In this document: one piece after another, positions 41,550-46,779 of the stretch
How positions within the stretch are numbered: position 1 is the first letter of the stretch
Layout: every line of letters starts with the position of its first letter
Assembly (NCBI RefSeq): GCF_000174195.1
Contig: NZ_ACFY01000054.1
Coordinates: 1 to 46,779, forward strand
Source: Roseburia inulinivorans DSM 16841
GTDB lineage: Bacteria > Bacillota > Clostridia > Lachnospirales > Lachnospiraceae
Reading direction: 5' to 3'
DNA: 46,779 nt
Notes under the pieces: generated by a model
The model's database searches: none
What the model saw: the letters and a program-made list of their open reading frames with translations, nothing else
What the model was told of the DNA's origin: nothing
Translations under genes and position numbers: made by a program

Positions 41550-42902
41550 TTAGTTATTCTGACCCGTTCTACGTGCTTCAACTTCCGCTCTCATTTTTGG
41601 AAGCTTCTCTTCCAAATCAAACTTTGTAAATACAAAGAACATCAGCAAATTCATCACTAACGGCAGATAATTTGAGAACCCGTAAATTGCATATCTCATA
41701 GAAGTAGTTGCAACTTCCAATGTAGCATCATAGGCTCCGATTGCAAGAAAGGCTGATAAAATAATGCTTCCCAGTCCGCCGCCTACTTTACTTCCAAATC
41801 CGATTGCTCCTGAAGATATTGCTACCAGCTTCTTGTCGTATTTCCATTCATTATAATCGACAGCCATTGCAAGAAGCACTCCATATAAGCACATCAGCGG
41901 AATCTGTACTAAACCTCCGATTAAGGACGTCACCGTAAATGCCATGAAATTCGTCGGAACGACACATCTGGCCGCACAGGTAATTGCCTGACCTAACACC
42001 CCAAAGTAAACCGTTTTCTTAATTCCGAGTTTAGAAATGATTGGCTTCGCAAGCACAAATCCAAGTAAAGTTGCCGCAAGCCCTGCGGTACCTGTTATAG
42101 CCACCAGATTATCATTTCCGAAGATCCATTTACAGTAATAAGTTCCGGATGCCGCTGCAATCGCATTTGTAACATTCGTAATAATATTGAATAAAAGAAC
42201 AATCACCCAGTATTTGTTTCCAAAAAGCATTTTAATCGCATCTTTAAACGGAACTGCCTCTTCCTCCTCTACTTCATTTAGCGTTTCTGTATCTTCTGAA
42301 TACTTTGCCTTGCGTCCGTTGTTATAACAAATTGCAAGCAGCAAAAGAACAATTAACGCTAAAATCGCTCCAAATTTAATCCATGCGCTCTGTGTTCCAC
42401 CTAACATATTAGTAACAGGAATAATAATAATCGCAATGATCATCCCTGCCCCATAGTTTCCTACTGCACGGAAGATACCCATATTGCTTCGTTCTACCTG
42501 GCTGTTGGTACGCACAACCATAACTGCACCAAACGGTGTTGCAATCATCGTATAAATTACGGCTGTCAACAATACATTAGTCACAAGTACATAAATCATT
42601 CCGATTGTCTGACCTTTCGGCACTGTAAACATCAAAAATGTAATTACTGCCGCCGGAATCATCATGCGGAACATCCATTTGTAAAATTTACTGTTTCCGC
42701 CTTTTGAATGCTCGATTATATTTCCAAACCAGATATCAGTAAGTGCATCAATAACTTTAGCGATTGCCATCATAATACCGACACCGCCAACAGCAAGACC
42801 CACCTTGTCTGTATAGAAGTATGTAAGCTGACCGACTACATTTGCCATAAGTCCAAGTGCCAACTGACCTGACATATCTGCCATATAGTCTCTTTTTCGC
42901 AT
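41550..42902 (-). CDS. GPH-family (MelB-like) sugar:cation symporter, 5' end frameshifted
   Basis: 450 residues with about 12 hydrophobic segments; the N-terminus RKRDYMADMSGQLALGLMAN and DALTDIWFGNIIEHSK match the glycoside-pentoside-hexuronide:cation symporter family. The natural start appears to be ATG 42955, with AGAGGT 7 bases upstream, giving GKKEKELGF..., but a run of six A residues (42945-42950) is one base short of staying in frame. The remaining frame starts at ATG 42902, which has no good ribosome site. It should import the oligosaccharide that the GH3/GH94 enzymes process. Possibly reduced or off unless frame is restored. Confidence 0.8.
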   Translation of the reverse strand: MRKRDYMADMSGQLALGLMANVVGQLTYFYTDKVGLAVGGVGIMMAIAKVIDALTDIWFGNIIEHSKGGNSKFYKWMFRMMIPAAVITFLMFTVPKGQTIGMIYVLVTNVLLTAVIYTMIATPFGAVMVVRTNSQVERSNMGIFRAVGNYGAGMIIAIIIIPVTNMLGGTQSAWIKFGAILALIVLLLLAICYNNGRKAKYSEDTETLNEVEEEEAVPFKDAIKMLFGNKYWVIVLLFNIITNVTNAIAAASGTYYCKWIFGNDNLVAITGTAGLAATLLGFVLAKPIISKLGIKKTVYFGVLGQAITCAARCVVPTNFMAFTVTSLIGGLVQIPLMCLYGVLLAMAVDYNEWKYDKKLVAISSGAIGFGSKVGGGLGSIILSAFLAIGAYDATLEVATTSMRYAIYGFSNYLPLVMNLLMFFVFTKFDLEEKLPKMRAEVEARRTGQNN

Positions 42903-42944
42903 GACTTTTTTTGCGCCGTCACTGTCGAAACCAAGTTCTTTTTC

Positions 42945-42950
42945 TTTTTT
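42945..42950 (-). other. A6 homopolymer frameshift site before the symporter
   Basis: The frame from ATG 42955 (MGKK...) leaves the symporter frame at this run. Inserting one A gives MGKKEKELGFDSDGAKKVM followed directly by RKRDY. One-base deletion in the strain or a homopolymer sequencing error. Confidence 0.6.
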
Positions 42951-42985
42951 CCCATTGATTTTACCTCTCTTAAAAAGTTATATGC

Positions 42986-45417
42986 TTAGTTTATTGATAA
43001 ATGGTACATGATACCCGGCACCATTCCATCCAGATGAAAGAGTACAGATCCCCCACTCTTTTGTCCATCCATTACCGTAATGACTTCTCCGACCGGACTT
43101 AATATCTCAAGGGATGCCTTCTCAGCTTTTACAGAAATCGTTCCTTCCAGCGTATCTGCAAAAAGCTTTCCTTTCATTGTCACTGCAGTAAATTCATAGC
43201 CCATCAGTTCAATTCCCGTCTGCATCTCTGTTTCATCCATTCCCGTCTCACCCATTGCCGTGAGGATAAACTCTTTTGCATCTGCTAGCTTGTCCGTATC
43301 CATCGGAAGCACCGAAACAGATATTCTGCTGTTATTCACTTCTACACTAATTTTTTCCGTCAGGCGGATATTTTTCTCCGGGGATCCGCTGAAAAAGCTG
43401 CAATAATCGGTGTTCAGTGAAAATCTGGAATTATCCGGATCAAATATCATTTCTTTGGTAACTGAAATCATTTTCCCGTCCACAAGTCCTGCATCCTCCG
43501 GAACAATCTCCCATTTCTTAAAGGCCTGATCCAGGATTCCTGCAAATTCCCGATAATCTCCGTCCCCTGCAATCTTTTCAATCTCATCAAAAACCAGTGT
43601 TTTTTCGCCAAGATGTACACCCTGCTGTATCTCTTTGGTATCCCTTGCTGCAAAAGTCAGTCGGTTTTTATCCGGATATCTTCTCGTTGCATCCCTGTAA
43701 GGAGACCATGCATAATAGACTCCTTTCTTTGCCTCGGAAAGATCGGCTCCATTTAAAAAGCCTGCATTGATGGCCGCATCCGCGTCACCGGTGTACCTCT
43801 CCCCTCCATCCAGGAAAACGTTTCGCATACCTGTGATGTAAGGTAACATCGTTGTCAGCATGCCATGCCAGTTTGGAAGCGTCTTAAGGTCATCCTGTGT
43901 ATATACAACATCTACTTTTTTATCAGAAACAGCCACAAGGCCCTTCAAAAATACAGATGCCATAAATCCCCACTGACAGGCCACCGCCGGATCATTGTAT
44001 GCATCAAATACACTTAAAATCTCATCCGCCGGCTGATCATCCCATTTTTCAGAAGTTTGATAATTATAAAGAATCAGTCCGTCCCAATCATTTAAACATG
44101 CACATGCCACTGTCTGAACAAATGCAGTGGAATGGAACGGATGAAGTCCGTATTCATTCCATTCACTCAGCATAAACGGCTTTCCTTTTATAATGGCAGT
44201 TGCACCCATGCTCGGGATCGTTGTTGCTATGGCCCCTGCACCCTTTTGTATGGTCAGCGGATTGGTGGAAACATATTCCATCGGGCCTGCCACCATAAAT
44301 GTCGTTCCCTGGACCGGAAGCAGCGGATGATTGAAATAGCTGTTATTTTCCATTACGTCCGCATCGCTGTGTCCGTATACATCAGCCGCACCGCCCAGCA
44401 GGTTACTGGTGTTAATCGGAACCTTCACCCCGATAGAATGCAGATAATTTTTCATCATCTGATAAAATTCCCGATTAATAAAAATTCCAAACTCCATATA
44501 ATCTGCATATCTTGCCGGGCTGTTCATTCCTTCCCATGAACCCATCGGATCATTCACCGGTTGGACAAAATCCCCCTCCGTAATACGCACTGAGCATTCT
44601 TCCGGATTCTCATCCTCCCGCAAGGCAGAAACACCGTCAAATGTCCAGGCTTCTTTTAATTTTTCCCTTGTATCGTATTTCATCAGAAGAAAATGATTAA
44701 ATTTTCTCTGAACCTCCTGCCTATAAGGCTTCATATGTTCAACATGCTCCAGCTCCGCTGTTCCCTTAATCGCCGATTCTTCATTATTGATCTGAACGGT
44801 AATGACTGCCGGATCATCTGCCAGTGCAAGTCCGGTATATGGATTCACATGCAACAGAAGCTTTCTTGCATAATCCTTCTGCAGTTCAATCAGTCTTTCA
44901 TTAATCATCGGAAAGCATTTTGTACAGGAATCCACTCTATCGGAATATTCAATTCCATCTTCCTTATTAAAATGCTCTTGCAACTAACAGATCAATGTGC
45001 AGATAGATTCCCTTTTCTTTCAATTTCGCGACAAAATAATCAAATCTGTCGAGACCTGCTTTGTTAAATTCCAGGCTGTTCCCTCTCTCGTAATCCAAAA
45101 GCGGCGCTTCCTTACAACTGCTCCACGTACACGGTTCTTCACCGATAGGAGCATCCGCTGCATGCAGCCTAATGACATTCACACCCATACTGGCAAATCT
45201 TGCAGCCAATTTTTTCCGCTGTCTCATGATTCGGAGTATTGGATCTTGCTGCCATATTGAAGCCCAAAAATCTAATGCGTGTTCCGTCTTCAAAATAAAA
45301 ATGTCCGTCCTTTACACGTACAAACCCATGCTTTCCTGCAGGTGCATCCAACAGATGTGAAAAATCCGCTGCGCCTTTGTTTGTTTCAGCTTTATGGATT
45401 CTTATTCTCTGTCTCAC
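42986..45417 (-). pseudogene. disrupted clan GH-A glycoside hydrolase, two frameshifts
   Basis: About 810 codons when frames are joined. Part 1 starts at GTG 45417 (GGAG 8 bases upstream) and has FEDGTRIRFLGFNMAARSN; part 2 has ASMGVNVIRLHAAD, typical of GH5-like TIM barrels; part 3 (44983 leftwards) holds VQINNEES, with the acid/base Asn-Glu pair, and FMLSEWNEYG, the likely nucleophile region. The first shift is an extra A in A6 at 45210-45215 (AEKLAARF with five). The second is near 44966-44983, where AGAG breaks LLVAR|HFNKEDG. First gene of the operon. Exact GH family not assigned. Possibly inactive, or a sequencing artefact. Confidence 0.75.
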
Positions 45418-45570
45418 TTCACTTTCTCCTTCCCTTCTTTCTTTCGTTTCTACTCATAAAATACTTCATTTTCCATGATTCATATTTCATAATTTTATTT
45501 TATATTATATTTTTCTGTATTTTCAAAAATTTTGTGATATACTTTTGAAAAAAGGAGAGAATTATCAATC
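45418..45570. promoter_or_regulatory. divergent promoter region of the glycoside operon and regulator
   Basis: A 153-base, very AT-rich gap between the divergent regulator and operon. TATACT at 45538-45543 is a plausible -10 for the plus-strand AraC gene. No clear direct repeats for an AraC dimer were resolved by eye, but this is where the regulator should bind. Confidence 0.55.
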
Positions 45571-46755
45571 ATGGATTATATTGATTTCTGTAAACAGTAT
45601 TATGCCACAACCAAGATTCCTATTAGTTTACTTCTCGGAACGGCCGGAAAGTACTCAACCATCGGTGAGCTTTTTTCTGTAGAACCGCTTACAGATTACC
45701 CTGTTCTCGCAGGTGGTCCTAATCCGTCCATACATTTTTATTCTTCTGAAATCATATACGGATGTATTTGTATAGAAGAGACCGACTATGTTATCATTCT
45801 TGGTCCTATTTTCGAGTGCCCCGTCACACCCTCACAGATCAATCTGTTCATGAAAGAGAGTGCTGTTCCGGCAGCATACCGGGAGCAAATCGTCGAATTT
45901 TTATATACAATACCGACAACCAGCCGCCTGCATCTTGCAAGACATCTGTCATTACTTCATCTGATTCTGAACCGGAAGAATGCCGATATTCCGGAAATAC
46001 TGGAAATAAGCTTTGGTAATACTGTGAACCGCAATTCACACAATGTAGAGCAGTTTATTGAAAATAAGGAAAATGAAGAACTTCACTCCACCCATTATAT
46101 GGAGTTGGAGCTCTATGAACATATTCGAAACGGGAATCCAAAGAAACTGGCGGATTTTCTCAAATCTACTCCTTTGAATCTCAATGAAAAGAAACTGGCA
46201 AAATCGCCTTTACGCCAGGCCAAAAATATTTTTATCAGTACGGTGACAAATGTAGGGATGATCGGCGCAATTCCGGGCGGTGTTGACGTTGAACGTGCTT
46301 ATCATCTTATGGATATGTATATACAGGAATGTGAACAGCTTCAGACGCTAAAAGAAATCAACGATTTACAGTATCAAATGCTTTTCGACTTTTGCGAAAA
46401 AGCCGGTGAAACCCACATACCAAGCGGGATATCTGCGGATATCTACGCCTGCATGAATTACATCAGAAGTCATACCAATGAAGCGATTTGTCTGGAAGAT
46501 GTTGCCGCTCATATTGACCGCAGCACCTCTTTCATTGCCAAAAAATTCAAATCCGAATTAGGATTTAGCCCCGGCGCTTATATCAGCCGCTGCAAACTGG
46601 AAGAGGCAAAAAGTCTCCTTACTTTTACGGAAAAAAGTCTGACCGAAATAAGCAATTATCTTTGCTATTCCAGTCAGGCCCACTTTCAGACTGCTTTTAA
46701 AAAGAAATATGGTATAACTCCGAGACAGTATCGAAATAAAACACAGCAGATATAA
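45571..46755 (+). CDS. AraC/XylS-family transcriptional regulator
   Basis: 394 residues. The C-terminal ~100 residues form the double HTH: ICLEDVAAHIDRSTSFIAKKFKSE and SLTEISNYLCYSSQAHFQTAFKKKYGITPRQYR. The N-terminal ~290 residues are a ligand/PocR- or YsiH-like sensor of uncertain type with no membrane segment. AAGGAG lies about 13 bases before the ATG at 45571. Transcribed divergently from the glycoside operon (153-base gap), it very probably activates it in response to an imported sugar. Confidence 0.88.
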   Translation: MDYIDFCKQYYATTKIPISLLLGTAGKYSTIGELFSVEPLTDYPVLAGGPNPSIHFYSSEIIYGCICIEETDYVIILGPIFECPVTPSQINLFMKESAVPAAYREQIVEFLYTIPTTSRLHLARHLSLLHLILNRKNADIPEILEISFGNTVNRNSHNVEQFIENKENEELHSTHYMELELYEHIRNGNPKKLADFLKSTPLNLNEKKLAKSPLRQAKNIFISTVTNVGMIGAIPGGVDVERAYHLMDMYIQECEQLQTLKEINDLQYQMLFDFCEKAGETHIPSGISADIYACMNYIRSHTNEAICLEDVAAHIDRSTSFIAKKFKSELGFSPGAYISRCKLEEAKSLLTFTEKSLTEISNYLCYSSQAHFQTAFKKKYGITPRQYRNKTQQI

Positions 46756-46779
46756 TTCGAATTTATTCATGAAGATTTG

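Overview
The window looks like a chromosomal segment of a gut-type Lachnospiraceae (Clostridia, Firmicutes). The conserved genes, the strong AGGAGG ribosome sites, a CIRCE heat-shock operator and a Tn1549/C. difficile-CTn type conjugative element all point there. The assignment rests on gene content only. The left ~27 kb is most of an integrative conjugative element (ICE); the right ~20 kb is host chromosome.

ICE, left to right. Positions 98-3679 hold an AT-rich cargo operon read leftwards: a small HTH protein, an OmpR-type response regulator, a lantibiotic/bacitracin-type ABC transporter and a histidine kinase. Positions 3834-6774 hold a rightward mobilization module: an XRE regulator, a candidate oriT, MobC, a MOBP relaxase, an HTH_16 protein and a membrane protein. 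Positions 26916-6952 are one long leftward transfer operon: a hypothetical gene, a Rep-like DUF6017 protein, DUF5348, PcfB, VirD4 (CD1115 family), a small basic protein, Maff2, VirB6-like (CD1112), PrgI, VirB4 (CD1110), a DNA methyltransferase, CD1108 with a CHAP hydrolase, DUF4315, CD1107, topoisomerase III, a very large antirestriction fusion (ArdA + ArdC/metallopeptidase + YodL), an unknown 317-aa protein, TTRAP and a Cys-rich VLP protein. No integrase is visible, so the element continues left of position 1. Its right boundary probably lies in 26920-27160, next to the 3' end of tRNA-Leu.

Host chromosome. Seven tRNA genes (Pro, Gly, Arg, His, Gln, Lys, Leu, in transcription order on the minus strand) are followed by a leftward block: a phosphodiesterase, an RdgB/HAM1 NTP pyrophosphatase, an N-acetylmuramoyl-L-alanine amidase, a secreted papain-like protease, a THUMP-type RNA methyltransferase, a rhodanese and a small Asn/Lys/Ser repeat protein. 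A CIRCE-controlled hsp20 remnant follows. Positions 34263-45417 are a leftward glycoside utilisation operon: a clan-A glycoside hydrolase broken by frameshifts, a GPH sugar symporter, a canonical GH3, a domain-permuted GH3 and a GH94 phosphorylase. A divergent AraC-type regulator at 45571-46755 probably controls it.

The most unusual signals are: (1) two inverted copies of an oriT-like hairpin element, one before mobC and one before the antirestriction gene; (2) two 110-bp direct repeats about 19.5 kb apart that differ in sequence but seem able to fold into the same three-stem structure; (3) the ArdA-ArdC-YodL fusion; (4) the CIRCE/hsp20 remnant; (5) clustered indel lesions in the glycoside operon.
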